Positions 17,161 through 26,100 of a stretch of 41,313 bases of DNA are shown one piece after another. The translations under genes and the position numbers were made by a program. The notes beneath the pieces are model-generated. The model was not told the DNA's origin, did not search any database, and saw nothing but the letters and a program-made list of their open reading frames with translations. The stretch covers positions 1 through 41,313 of the forward strand of contig JBAWAP010000131.1 of assembly GCA_049589355.1 (NCBI GenBank), in the 5' to 3' direction. The DNA comes from JBAWAP01 sp049589355 (lineage in GTDB: Bacteria > Chloroflexota > Anaerolineae > VGOG01). Every line of letters starts with the position of its first letter. Position 1 is the first letter of the stretch.

Positions 17161-18132
17161 TTACTTCTCCATAATTTTGCTTAGTTCGCAGAGACTCAGA
17201 TCGAGCTCTTTGCGCTGAGTCAATACATCCTCCAAAGGCGTGAGGACAATCTGGTTACCGATCAGGCCCACGAGGTGGCCGTGGTTGCCATCGTGAAGCT
17301 CTCTGACGGCGGCAGCACCGAGCCGGGTAGCCAGGATTCGGTCGAAAGCCATGGGCGCGCCGCCCCGCTGGATGTGTCCCAGAACAGTGACCCGCACCTC
17401 AAAGCCGAGCTCTTCCTGCCTCTCTTTGAGATAAGCGGCCACTGCCTGGGTGCCAGGCTTATACCCCTCAGCCACCACCACGATGCAATGGGCCTTCCCT
17501 CGTACGTAGGCGTCCATCAGGCCCTGGGCTACCTCTTCGAGAGTGGTCTCGACCTCAGGAATCAGAATCAGCTCCGTCCCACCGGCTATCCCGCCCATCA
17601 GGGCCAGGTATCCAGAGTCGCGGCCCATGGTCTCGATCAGAAAGGCCCTTTGGTGGGAAGAGGCGGTGTCCTTGATTTTATCAATGGCATCCAGGATGGT
17701 GTTAAGAGCAGTGTCCACGCCTATGGCTATGTCAGTGCCAACTACGTCGTTATCAATAGTAGCGGGCACGCCTACCACCGGAAAGCCCAGGCGGTGAAGA
17801 GCACAAGCTCCTGTCAGGGAGCCGTTGCCACCGATGACCACCAGGCCCTCGATACCATGTCGGTTTAGGGTGCGCAGGGCCTCCCGCTGTCCCTGGGGCG
17901 TCTTGAACTCGGGCGCGCGTGTAGTGCCCAAGAAAGTGCCTCCCCTGCCGATGATGCCTCCCACCGAGCGAGCATCGAGGGGGATCAACTCGCCATCTAT
18001 CAGCCCAGCATAGCCCCGTTCGATGCCCATCACCTCCAGGCCGTATCCCAACGCCATCCTGGTCACAGCGCGGATACAGGGGTTCAAGCCCGGCCCGTCG
18101 CCGCCACTGGTCAGTACGCCAATGCGTTTCAT
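17161..18132 (-). CDS. pfkA: 6-phosphofructokinase
   Basis: A 323-aa phosphofructokinase of normal length, catalysing phosphorylation of fructose 6-phosphate in glycolysis. Motifs: TSGGDGPGLN (8-17), GGNGSLTGA (101-109), ATIDNDVVGTD (124-134) with catalytic D127, and METMGRDSGYLAL-like TMGRDSGYLAL. G104 and the absence of lysine at 124 point to ATP rather than pyrophosphate as donor. Residue 103, usually the Mg-binding aspartate of GGDGS, is asparagine here. The ATG at 18132 has AAGGAG upstream, which beats the longer in-frame start. It follows the YbaK-like gene by 29 nt and is probably cotranscribed with it. Confidence 0.92.
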   Translation of the reverse strand: MKRIGVLTSGGDGPGLNPCIRAVTRMALGYGLEVMGIERGYAGLIDGELIPLDARSVGGIIGRGGTFLGTTRAPEFKTPQGQREALRTLNRHGIEGLVVIGGNGSLTGACALHRLGFPVVGVPATIDNDVVGTDIAIGVDTALNTILDAIDKIKDTASSHQRAFLIETMGRDSGYLALMGGIAGGTELILIPEVETTLEEVAQGLMDAYVRGKAHCIVVVAEGYKPGTQAVAAYLKERQEELGFEVRVTVLGHIQRGGAPMAFDRILATRLGAAAVRELHDGNHGHLVGLIGNQIVLTPLEDVLTQRKELDLSLCELSKIMEK

Positions 18133-18161
18133 GCTGATCTCCTTCCAGACTTTCCTGAATA

Positions 18162-18629
18162 TCAATCCTCGGTCACGTCTGCCAATTGCCCCTCTGTTAT
18201 CTCCACCAGCGCTTCGTAGGAGATGGGGAAGACAGCGCGAGGAGAGCCTGCCGCCGCATAAAGGGTCTCAAATCTTCCCAGATTCTTATCAATTAGGGTG
18301 GGTAATTTGGTCTTGTGTGCCACCGGAGGCACACCACCAATAGCGAAGCCGGTAGCCTCCCGTACTTGGTCGGCGTTGGCGATCATTACCCGCTTGGTTT
18401 TGAGCATCTTCTCCAGCTTCTTATGATCGGCCCGCTTATCGCCGGCCACCAGGACGAGGACTGGTTTCCCGTCGGCCAGGAAGACCAGTGACTTAACGAT
18501 ACTGCCCAAAGGTGATCCTACGGCCTCGGCGGCCAGCGCTGCCGTGCGGGTGCTCTCCGCTAACTCCATCACCTCAATGGTTAGCCCGCGATGTTTCAGA
18601 TATTCCCGAACTCTATCAACTGAGTTCAT
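18162..18629 (-). CDS. YbaK/EbsC-type aminoacyl-tRNA deacylase
   Basis: A trans-editing deacylase-like protein of 155 aa from the start at 18629. Family members remove mischarged amino acids, such as Cys from tRNA-Pro. The family core is present: GSIVKSLVFLADGKPVLVLVAGDKRAD with the conserved lysine, and TGFAIGGVPPVAH. The start is uncertain. ATG 18629 gives the normal family length but no clear ribosome site. An in-frame TTG at 18701 lies at the predicted transcription start and would add 24 poorly conserved residues. Confidence 0.82.
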   Translation of the reverse strand: MNSVDRVREYLKHRGLTIEVMELAESTRTAALAAEAVGSPLGSIVKSLVFLADGKPVLVLVAGDKRADHKKLEKMLKTKRVMIANADQVREATGFAIGGVPPVAHKTKLPTLIDKNLGRFETLYAAAGSPRAVFPISYEALVEITEGQLADVTED

Positions 18630-18710
18630 TTTGGATGATGACTTGCGCACCTTCAAGCTCTCCTTGGCTGCGGATGTGTGGGCTAAATGTCGGTAGGGCA
18701 ACCTGTAATA

Positions 18711-18739
18711 ATCTTATCACGAGTGGTCTAAATACGCAA
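18711..18739 (-). promoter_or_regulatory. Putative promoter of ybaK-like gene and pfkA
   Basis: On the minus strand, TTGCGT (18739-18734) and TAAGAT (18716-18711) are separated by 17 bp. Transcription would start near 18704. Confidence 0.45.
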
Positions 18740-18853
18740 CCCACGGGAGAGCGCAGCGATTCCCCAGGGAGTATGAGGGGCGTCCCTTCGCTCTATCTCT
18801 CCCCCAGAGGACAGGGCTTGCGGCCAACTGCTGCACAAGTCCCCCAGGCGCTT

Positions 18854-18882
18854 TTGACAATGGGCCTAATCAATGTTATCAT
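18854..18882 (+). promoter_or_regulatory. Promoter of the Pro/Thr-rich membrane protein
   Basis: TTGACA (18854-18859), a 17-bp spacer and TATCAT (18877-18882). The leader then holds an 8-bp palindrome, GGCAGTTG-G-CAACTGCC (18903-18919), and the inverted repeat at 18921-19020. Confidence 0.6.
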
Positions 18883-18920
18883 ACTCACCTGGGTCAAATA
18901 TGGGCAGTTGGCAACTGCCT

Positions 18921-19020
18921 AGACCTCCGAGGTCTTGTGTTGCTCTTGCGCAATAGGCGTGGACGGCCAACACGACGTAGTTTGCACGTGGTGAGGCTCT
19001 ACGGGAGACCTCGGAGGTCT
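18921..19020. repeat. Inverted pair of quasi-palindromic repeats
   Basis: AGACCTCCGAGGTCT (18921-18935) and AGACCTCGGAGGTCT (19006-19020) are exact reverse complements 70 nt apart, and each is nearly palindromic alone. They belong to the same type as the element at 3038-3072 (C/T changes at symmetric positions). They lie in the 5' leader of the following gene. Confidence 0.75.
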
Positions 19021-19053
19021 TATCTTGATGGCATTGATACTCAACTGGGTTAT

Positions 19054-19725
19054 ATGGACGAGTTGCGCCATTGGTACCTGAATCTATCCGACAGACAGAG
19101 GACGAGCTATGGGCTTTTGCTCGCCGTCATCATGCTTACCTTGCCCTGCTATTGTCTGGGATTGGTGGCCTTGGCCCTTGTACCACCTCTCCCGACAGCG
19201 TTTACCTCCACTCCTACCCCTACCCTTACACCATCGCCCACTCTACGCCCTTCGCCCACACCTACCCCCAGCCCTACCCCTAGCTCTACTCCCCTTGAAC
19301 CAACGCCCACCCAGTGGTTGCCTTCGCCGACGGCTACTTTGACGGGTACTTCAACCGACACCCCCACTGGTACAGCTACGGCGACGGGCACAGCGACTCC
19401 TACAGAGACCCCGACGGCGACGCCCTCTCCCACAAGCACTGACACACCGACGAGTACAGTCGTGCCTACAGAGACAGAGATTCCCACCACTACGGAGACT
19501 CCGACGGAGTTGCCACCACTCACACCGACACCAACAGACACGCCCACGGCCACGCTGACAGTAGCGCCGACGGCTACCGCAACTGATACTCCGACAGCTA
19601 CGGCGATGCCTGCACCAACAAGCACAGCTACGCTTACAGAGACGCCCACCAACACGCCGACAACGCCACCGCCGACGGCCACCAGTACGGCCACATCTAC
19701 GCCCACAGAGATGCCTACACCTTAG
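19054..19725 (+). CDS. Membrane-anchored Pro/Thr-rich low-complexity protein
   Basis: A 223-aa protein with a short N-terminal cytoplasmic part (MDELRHWYLNLSDRQRTSYG), one hydrophobic helix (about 21-45, GLLLAVIMLTLPCYCLGLV) and then ~175 residues built almost only of Thr, Pro, Ser and Ala in TPT/TAT-type repeats. It should be anchored in the membrane with an extended, possibly O-glycosylated stalk outside. No globular domain follows, so it may be a stalk that lost its head domain. The start at 19054 is chosen because the upstream in-frame extension covers repeat DNA; the ribosome site is weak. A regular promoter lies upstream. Confidence 0.6.
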   Translation: MDELRHWYLNLSDRQRTSYGLLLAVIMLTLPCYCLGLVALALVPPLPTAFTSTPTPTLTPSPTLRPSPTPTPSPTPSSTPLEPTPTQWLPSPTATLTGTSTDTPTGTATATGTATPTETPTATPSPTSTDTPTSTVVPTETEIPTTTETPTELPPLTPTPTDTPTATLTVAPTATATDTPTATAMPAPTSTATLTETPTNTPTTPPPTATSTATSTPTEMPTP

Positions 19726-19739
19726 GGATAATCCAGAGT

Positions 19740-19767
19740 TTGACAGATGGTGAGATAGAGCTATAAT
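19740..19767 (+). promoter_or_regulatory. Promoter of the M42 peptidase operon
   Basis: Perfect TTGACA (19740-19745) and perfect TATAAT (19762-19767) with a 16-bp spacer, about 150 nt before the first M42 gene. Confidence 0.75.
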
Positions 19768-19798
19768 ATCATAGGTTTGTTCACGAGTGTGAGCATTC

Positions 19799-19896
19799 AG
19801 GTGCCAGGCACTTTCACCGAGGATTTCAAAGCCGAGGCATTTTCCAATCGCCTTTGGAGTTGGGCAAGACGGCCTTTTCGGAAGTGCCTGGCACCT
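19799..19896. repeat. Inverted repeat in the M42 operon leader
   Basis: AGGTGCCAGGCACTT (19799-19813) and AAGTGCCTGGCACCT (19882-19896) are perfect 15-bp inverted copies, each partly self-complementary. The transcript would form a ~98-nt hairpin ending ~25 nt before the GTG start. Confidence 0.7.
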
Positions 19897-19921
19897 TAGA
19901 TTCTTGAGGAGGCTATAATCA

Positions 19922-20989
19922 GTGCAGATAGCGCCATTGTTAAAGAAACTTTCCGAGGCCAGAGGGATCTCGGGCTATGAGGCCGAGGTGCGAGGCATAA
20001 TAGCCGAGGAGTTCGGGCGATACGCTGATGAAGTGCAAACCGATAAGCTGGGCAATGTCATCGGCCTAAAGAAGGGAGAGGGTGAAGAGCCTCGCCACCG
20101 TATCATGCTGGCCGGTCACATGGATGAGATCGGGCTGATCGTGACCAAGCTGGAGGGAAGGTTCCTGCACTTCACTTCAGTGGGTGGCTTCGACGAGCGG
20201 ATTCTCCTGGGACAAGAAGTGACAGTGCATGGCCGCAAGGAACTGCCAGGCATCATCGGCAGCCGTCCTCCCCACGTGCTCCCGGAGGAGGAGCGCGAGA
20301 AGACCATAGCCATGGATAAACTGTTCATAGACGTGGGAATGGGAGAGGAGGAACTTGGGCGCTTCGTTCGAGTAGGTGATCTGGTGACCTTGAGACGAGA
20401 GTTCACTCAGCTTCAGGGGGATCTGGTGACTGGGAAGGCCTTCGACGACCGGGCGGCGGTTGCTTCCATCCTGGTTTGCCTGGAGGGGCTTGCATCTATC
20501 AGACACGTCTGGGACGTTTACGCCGTGGCGACGGTGCAGGAGGAGGTGGGGCTACGCGGCGCCATCACCAGCGCCTACGGCCTAGCCCCCGACGTGGGCA
20601 TAGCTATTGACGTCACCTTCGGCAATCAGCCCGGCGTTTCCGAGGCGGAGTCAGTGTCCATAGGCAAGGGGCCAGCCATTGGCTTTGGCCCCAACATCCA
20701 CCCCAAGCTACACCAAACCCTGGTCGAAGTGGCCAAGGAGTTGGAGATCCCTTACCAGGTCGAACCCATCCCCGGCGGGAGCGGCACCGACGCCTGGGCC
20801 ATTCAGGTTACACGGGAGGGTATCCCCACCGCCCTGCTCTCCATCCCCCTGCGCTACATGCACACCTCGGTGGAGACTCTCTCCCTCAAGGACGTGGAGC
20901 GGACGGGGAGACTGATGGCAGGCTGCATCGGGAGGTTGGATGAGAAGTGTATGGAGAAGCTAAGCTGGAAACTGGAAGCTGGAAGTTAG
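19922..20989 (+). CDS. M42 family metallo-aminopeptidase, copy 1
   Basis: A 355-aa cytoplasmic dinuclear metal aminopeptidase of the TET/glutamyl-aminopeptidase type. Metal and catalytic motifs in order are HMDEIG, KAFDDR, the base and ligand pair in VQEEVGLRGA, the aspartate in AIDVTFG, and the histidine in YMHTSVE. Members form tetrahedral dodecamers that trim peptides. It starts with GTG after GAGGAGG. The C-terminal residues (KLSWKLEAGS) are encoded by an AGCTGGAAACTGGAAGCTGG simple repeat, so the tail may be a recent extension. It is first of three tandem paralogues. Confidence 0.88.
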   Translation: MQIAPLLKKLSEARGISGYEAEVRGIIAEEFGRYADEVQTDKLGNVIGLKKGEGEEPRHRIMLAGHMDEIGLIVTKLEGRFLHFTSVGGFDERILLGQEVTVHGRKELPGIIGSRPPHVLPEEEREKTIAMDKLFIDVGMGEEELGRFVRVGDLVTLRREFTQLQGDLVTGKAFDDRAAVASILVCLEGLASIRHVWDVYAVATVQEEVGLRGAITSAYGLAPDVGIAIDVTFGNQPGVSEAESVSIGKGPAIGFGPNIHPKLHQTLVEVAKELEIPYQVEPIPGGSGTDAWAIQVTREGIPTALLSIPLRYMHTSVETLSLKDVERTGRLMAGCIGRLDEKCMEKLSWKLEAGS

Positions 20990-21015
20990 CCGGCTTTCAG
21001 TTCAAGGAGGTCAAA

Positions 21016-22056
21016 TTGCTGTTAAAGGAACTATCCGAGGCTTTTGGAGTCTCTGGCTGCGAGGACCAGGTCCGCGGGCTCATCATTGAGGCCATCAAGG
21101 GCCACGTGGACGAGTATCGCGAGGACAGCATTGGCAATCTCATTGCCCTGAAGAGAGGGACAGGTGAGTCTGAGCTCAAGGTGATGATAGCAGCTCACAT
21201 GGACGAGGTGGGGCTGATGATCACTCACATCGAGGAGGAGACCGGTGCCCTCCGCTTCCGGCCAGTGGGCGGGATTGATGCCCGCATCTTGCTATCTAAG
21301 GTTGTACTCATCGGCAAAGATCGGGTGCCCGGCGTCATCGGTGTCAAGCCTGTACATCTTCTGAAAGAGGAGGAACGCCGCACGGTTATCAAGGTGGACC
21401 AGATGGCCATAGACATTGGCGTCAAGAGCCAGGAAGAGGCAAAGAAAGCGGTCAAGATAGGTGACTATGCTATCTTCGCCACCGACTTCCGCCAATTGGC
21501 AGAGGATGGTCTGCGAACGGTCAAAGGGAAGGCTTTCGATGACCGGGCTGGTTGCGCGGTGCTGATCGAGATGTTGAAGGAGCGCTATCCTTTCGACCTC
21601 TATCCAGTCTTCACCGTCCAGGAAGAGGTCGGCCTCAGAGGGGCGCGGGTGGCGGCCTACGCCATCGAGCCCGACGTGGCCTTCGCCCTGGAGGGCACCA
21701 TCTGTGACGACATGCCCAAAAAGAAGGATGTAAGCCCCACCACCCAGCTAGGGGCTGGCCCAGCTATCACCATCATGGACCGCTCCTTCATCGCCGATAG
21801 AGTTTTGGTCAAGCTACTTGTTGAGACGGCTGAGGAACAAGGCATACCATATCAATTCAAGCAGCCCGGCCTGGGCGGGACCGATGCTGGCGCCATCCAC
21901 CTAGTAAAAGAGGGAGTGCCCTCGGCTACCGTGGCTGTGCCCTGCCGCTACATTCACTCACCGGTTTGCCTGCTGAGCTTGGAGGATTTCGAGAATACAG
22001 TGCGCTTGATGAAGGCAGCGCTGGGTAGACTACCCAGCATAAAGGAGGTCGCATGA
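21016..22056 (+). CDS. M42 family metallo-aminopeptidase, copy 2
   Basis: A 346-aa paralogue of its neighbours. The TTG at 21016 is chosen as the start because AAGGAGG lies just upstream and the resulting N terminus (MLLKELSEAFGVSG) aligns with both paralogues; earlier in-frame starts cover repeat DNA. Motifs are HMDEVG, KAFDDRAGC, QEEVGLRGA and YIHSPVC. The fourth metal ligand region reads ALEGT, with Glu where copies 1 and 3 have Asp, a known alternative in the family. Its stop overlaps the start of copy 3 as ATGA. Confidence 0.86.
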   Translation: MLLKELSEAFGVSGCEDQVRGLIIEAIKGHVDEYREDSIGNLIALKRGTGESELKVMIAAHMDEVGLMITHIEEETGALRFRPVGGIDARILLSKVVLIGKDRVPGVIGVKPVHLLKEEERRTVIKVDQMAIDIGVKSQEEAKKAVKIGDYAIFATDFRQLAEDGLRTVKGKAFDDRAGCAVLIEMLKERYPFDLYPVFTVQEEVGLRGARVAAYAIEPDVAFALEGTICDDMPKKKDVSPTTQLGAGPAITIMDRSFIADRVLVKLLVETAEEQGIPYQFKQPGLGGTDAGAIHLVKEGVPSATVAVPCRYIHSPVCLLSLEDFENTVRLMKAALGRLPSIKEVA

Positions 22057-23054
22057 AAGAGCTGATCAAGAAGCTAACCGAGACCTACGGCCCTTCGGGT
22101 CACGAGGAGCAAATCAGGGAAGTGATCAAAGAGGAAATCGAGGGCCTGGCCGATGAGATGCGGGTTGATGCTATGGGCAACCTTATCGCCCTCAAGCGCG
22201 GCAGTGGCGATGGATTGAAAGTGATGTTGGCCGCCCACATGGACGAGATTGGCATCATCGTTACCTATGTGGATGAGAAGGGCTTTCTGCGCTTTGCCCG
22301 TGTCGGGGGGGTAAGGCCCCTCGCCTTGTTGGGCGGGCGGGCTGTCTTTGTCAATGGCACCGTGGGCACCTTTGGCCTGGAGAGGCTGGAGCCGGAGGAA
22401 GAAAAGAAGATACCTGGCCTGGACAAGCTTTATCTAGATGTAGGCGCTAAGGACAAAGAGTCGGTGCCTGTTGGTGTGGGGGACGTCGCCTGTTTTCAGC
22501 GCCCTTTCGTTGCTCAGGGTGACCGCCTCATAGCTAAGGGCTTCGACGATCGCATCGGCTGCGCCGTCCTGATCCAGGTTATGCGGGACCTCGAGTCTTC
22601 ACCCCACGATGTCTACTTCGTCTTCAGCGTGCAGGAGGAGGTAGGATTGCGTGGGGCCATCACCTCAACTTACGGCATCCAGCCCGATCTGGGCATCTCC
22701 ATTGATGTTACTGGCACTGGCGATACTCCGGAGGCTCGCACTATGGCTGTCTCCTTGGGCGAGGGGCCAGCCGTCAAGGTCAAAGATGGGGGGATGTTGG
22801 CCCATCCAGTGGTCAAGGACCTGCTGGTCGAGACCGCCGAAGAGCTTGAAATCCCCTATCAATTGGAAGTCTTGGAGGGAGGAACCACCGATGCCATGGC
22901 CATTCAGGTTTCGCGGGATGGCGTGCCGGCTGGCTGCCTCTCGATCCCCTGCCGCTACGTGCATACGCCCTCGGAGATGGTTGATCATAACGACGTGTTT
23001 AATGCCGTCAAGTTGTTGGTAGCTGTGCTCTCGAAGCCCATCGAACTGGGCTAG
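22053..23054 (+). CDS. M42 family metallo-aminopeptidase, copy 3
   Basis: A 333-aa third paralogue with HMDEIG, KGFDDRIGC, QEEVGLRGA, SIDVTGTGDT and YVHTPSEM, so all metal-site residues are present. It is translationally coupled to copy 2 (ATGA) with AAGGAGG upstream. Three different subunits made from one message could assemble into mixed dodecamers with different side-chain preferences, as reported for archaeal TET peptidases. That is an inference for this organism. Confidence 0.88.
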   Translation: MKELIKKLTETYGPSGHEEQIREVIKEEIEGLADEMRVDAMGNLIALKRGSGDGLKVMLAAHMDEIGIIVTYVDEKGFLRFARVGGVRPLALLGGRAVFVNGTVGTFGLERLEPEEEKKIPGLDKLYLDVGAKDKESVPVGVGDVACFQRPFVAQGDRLIAKGFDDRIGCAVLIQVMRDLESSPHDVYFVFSVQEEVGLRGAITSTYGIQPDLGISIDVTGTGDTPEARTMAVSLGEGPAVKVKDGGMLAHPVVKDLLVETAEELEIPYQLEVLEGGTTDAMAIQVSRDGVPAGCLSIPCRYVHTPSEMVDHNDVFNAVKLLVAVLSKPIELG

Positions 23055-23170
23055 GTGCAATGTGCTTACAGCCTGCCAAAATGCTCGCCAGGGCATCAAT
23101 GAGCTTATCGGCAGAACCGTGCCGCACCGCTTTCGTAGAGAGCTGGCCTTTCTGAAAGAGGAGAACAGCG

Positions 23171-26100
23171 GTGAAAGCCAAGGTCGTATGGGGTTTGCTG
23201 CTACTGGCATTGCTTTCGGCTTGTCGCCGTCCTGAGGAAGCGACGCCGATGCCTCCAACAGTGTTGCCGACCCCAACACCGACGGCGGCTGAAATCGCGC
23301 CAACGCCCTCCCCTGTCGTCCCGACGGCAACCGAAGAGGTGACAGTAACGCTCCCACCTGTCACCACAACGACAACCGAGGAGGCCACGCCAACGCCTCC
23401 TGCTGTCACCCCGACGGCAACCGAGGAGGCGACACCAACCCCTCAACCTACCCCTACTCCTGAGATGATTTGGCCTAAAGTCGTCACCAAGCTCGAGTTG
23501 GGAGTGCCTGCAGGCAACGGTTACTCTCCGCGAGCGATAGCCGTCAACTCGGCCACGAATCGCATCTACGTACGCAACGAGAGAAGCGATTCGGAAGAGC
23601 GAGGCAACGTCTCGGTCATCGTCGGGACAACCAGCGAGATCATCGCTACGATCCCCGTGGGCCAGAGCGGCTGGGACTACAATGAAGTGGCCGTAGATGA
23701 GACAGCCAACCGTGTCTACGTGGTTAACCGAGGGGATAAGACGTTGGCGGTCATCGTCGGGGACACCCACCAGGTGCTTGCTACCATTGAGGACGTAGAA
23801 GTTGTGGCTGTGGATCAAGTGGTAGATCGCCTGTACGTGGCTGATGGTGCAACACTCCGCCTGCTCAATGCCAGGGACTACAGCGAACTGCGCAGCGCCG
23901 GCCTGCCGCCCGGTTCGTCTGTCAATGCCTTGGCCCTCAATTCACCCGCCGACCGCCTCTACCTCGCCCGCTCCTCTCCCGACGCCCTGGACATCTTTAC
24001 TGCCAGTACGCTGGAGAGGGTGACCACCATACCTCTGAAGGGCCGTGTCCAAGACCTGGTGGTTAATGCCGTCACCCATCGTCTCTACGCAGCCCTCGGC
24101 ACCGAGGAGAGTAACGAGATTCTGACTCTGGATGGAACCAGCGGCGATCACATCGCCAGCTTGGTCGTGGGCGAGCGGTACCAGAGAAGCGTCCTGGCTG
24201 TGGATGAAACGGCGGATCGCCTCTACGTCGGGCGAGCGACGAGCCGGGAGCCAAGCGTGGCCGTGGTCAATGGAGCCACGGGGCAGATCGTAGACCAGAT
24301 AGGCCCAACTACTAGTGTGGAGGGCATCGCTCTTGACCCTCATCGGAATAGGCTCTATCTCTCCCTGACCTATGATAACCAGGTGGCGGTCATAGACACG
24401 GAGCAGAAGGCCACGATAGCACTGGTGCCGACAGCGATTGAAGTGGTAGATGCGGCCGTCAATCCCCACCTCAAGCGCCTCTATATCACCGATAGCGCCG
24501 ACCAGCTCCACATTTTCGATAGCGCCAACCACGAAGAGCTGGCCCTTGTCCCTGGTCGCGGTGCTTTGGCCGTTGACGATGTCCGCCATAGGATCTACGT
24601 CGGCGATCCCGATGGTCAAGGCGTACAGATCATTGACGGCCAGACCAATCGCCAAGTTGGCCTCGTTCCCCAAACGGGTAAGCCTGTGGTTGATCCAGAA
24701 ACCAACGAGCTTTACATCATTGAGGGTGGAGTCTACATCGCCGATCCTGAAACCCAAAGCGTGGTAGGCAAGATTGATTCCACTTTCGCCCTGCCAAGCG
24801 GCTTTTCCCCTAATCCCTACGCCGTAGATCTGGCTATTGACCCGCAATTGGATCTCCTCTACGTGATCCTCAACAATGGCGTACCCGGCTCCAACAATGG
24901 TAACTACCTCCAGGCCTACGATGGAGTCACTCACACCCCAGTCTTCACTGACACGGAATTGAGCGTGGTCTCGATAGATGTGGATCCCACGGTAGGCCGG
25001 GCCTACATGACCCGCTCTCGCTTCAACTATTTGTCCTTGAAGGTGTTGGCCGAAGGGCGGCGTTGGGTGGCGCGGCTAGAGGGAATCGTTGGACACCTGC
25101 GAGTGGACCCTAATAAGGGCCTGGTCTACCTGACCAGCGGCTGGGATAAAGGCAATAGGCTTCTGATCGTTGACGGCCAGACAGTCGACCTTCTGGATAG
25201 TGTTTCTTTGGACGGAGATTATGCCTTGCATGCCTTAGACCCCCTGGCCGAGCGCCTGTATCTTATCGGCGCAGGCGGCTCCGTCCTGGTGATGGCCGAG
25301 AGCGGCGGCACGCCGCCAGCTCCGGTTGAACCGCGATCAGTAAAGCTGCCGGCCAGCCCCATCCAGCGCATTTTCGTCTCCCCTGACTATGATAGGGATC
25401 GGACCCTTTTTGTTCTCGTAGAGAACAAACTGTACAAGTCCGAAGACGGTGGTGGGTCCTGGCTGCTCATGGATGATGGGCTACTCTCTGATCAGGATGT
25501 GGTCTCAGTGGCTTTCTCCCCCGACTATGCCTCCGACCAAACTCTGTTAGCCGGACTCTCCACATGGAACTTCGGGGGTGGAGTTTACAGATCCACCGAC
25601 GGCGGCCAGAGTTGGCGCCTGGCCTCGCGGGGACTGAGGGATCTCCAGGTCCAGGGGGGCGCCTTTGCCGCCGATGGGACGGCCTTTGCCCGCACGACGC
25701 GCCACGGCCTCTTCAAGTCAACCGACGGGGGAAGCCGTTGGGCTGCCATAGAAGAGCCGCAAATTGACAGGCCCACCTACCGCCGAGCGACGGCCCTGGC
25801 CATTTCCCCCGACTACGCCGCCGATGGCACGCTGTTTTGGAGCCTGGATGAGATGGACCGATACCTCGTCCTCAAGTCCACCGATGGCGGTCAGTCTTGG
25901 GAAGAGGTGCTTGGCCGAACAGCGGAATTGCTGGCCATCTCCCCTGACTACACCCGCGACCACACTGTCTATGCTGTCCTGAGTGGAGCAGGTCTGATGC
26001 GCTCCACCGATGGGGGGGAAACGTGGCAGGCGGCCAACTCGGGGCTGGTCTATGAGCATGTGGCCCTCAGCGATCTCGCCTTCTCGCCCTCCTTCGCCCG

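Noticed and set aside
19149..19706. 185-codon minus-strand ORF rich in Val and Gly
   Set aside because: It is the antisense shadow of the Thr/Pro repeat protein and has no start signals.
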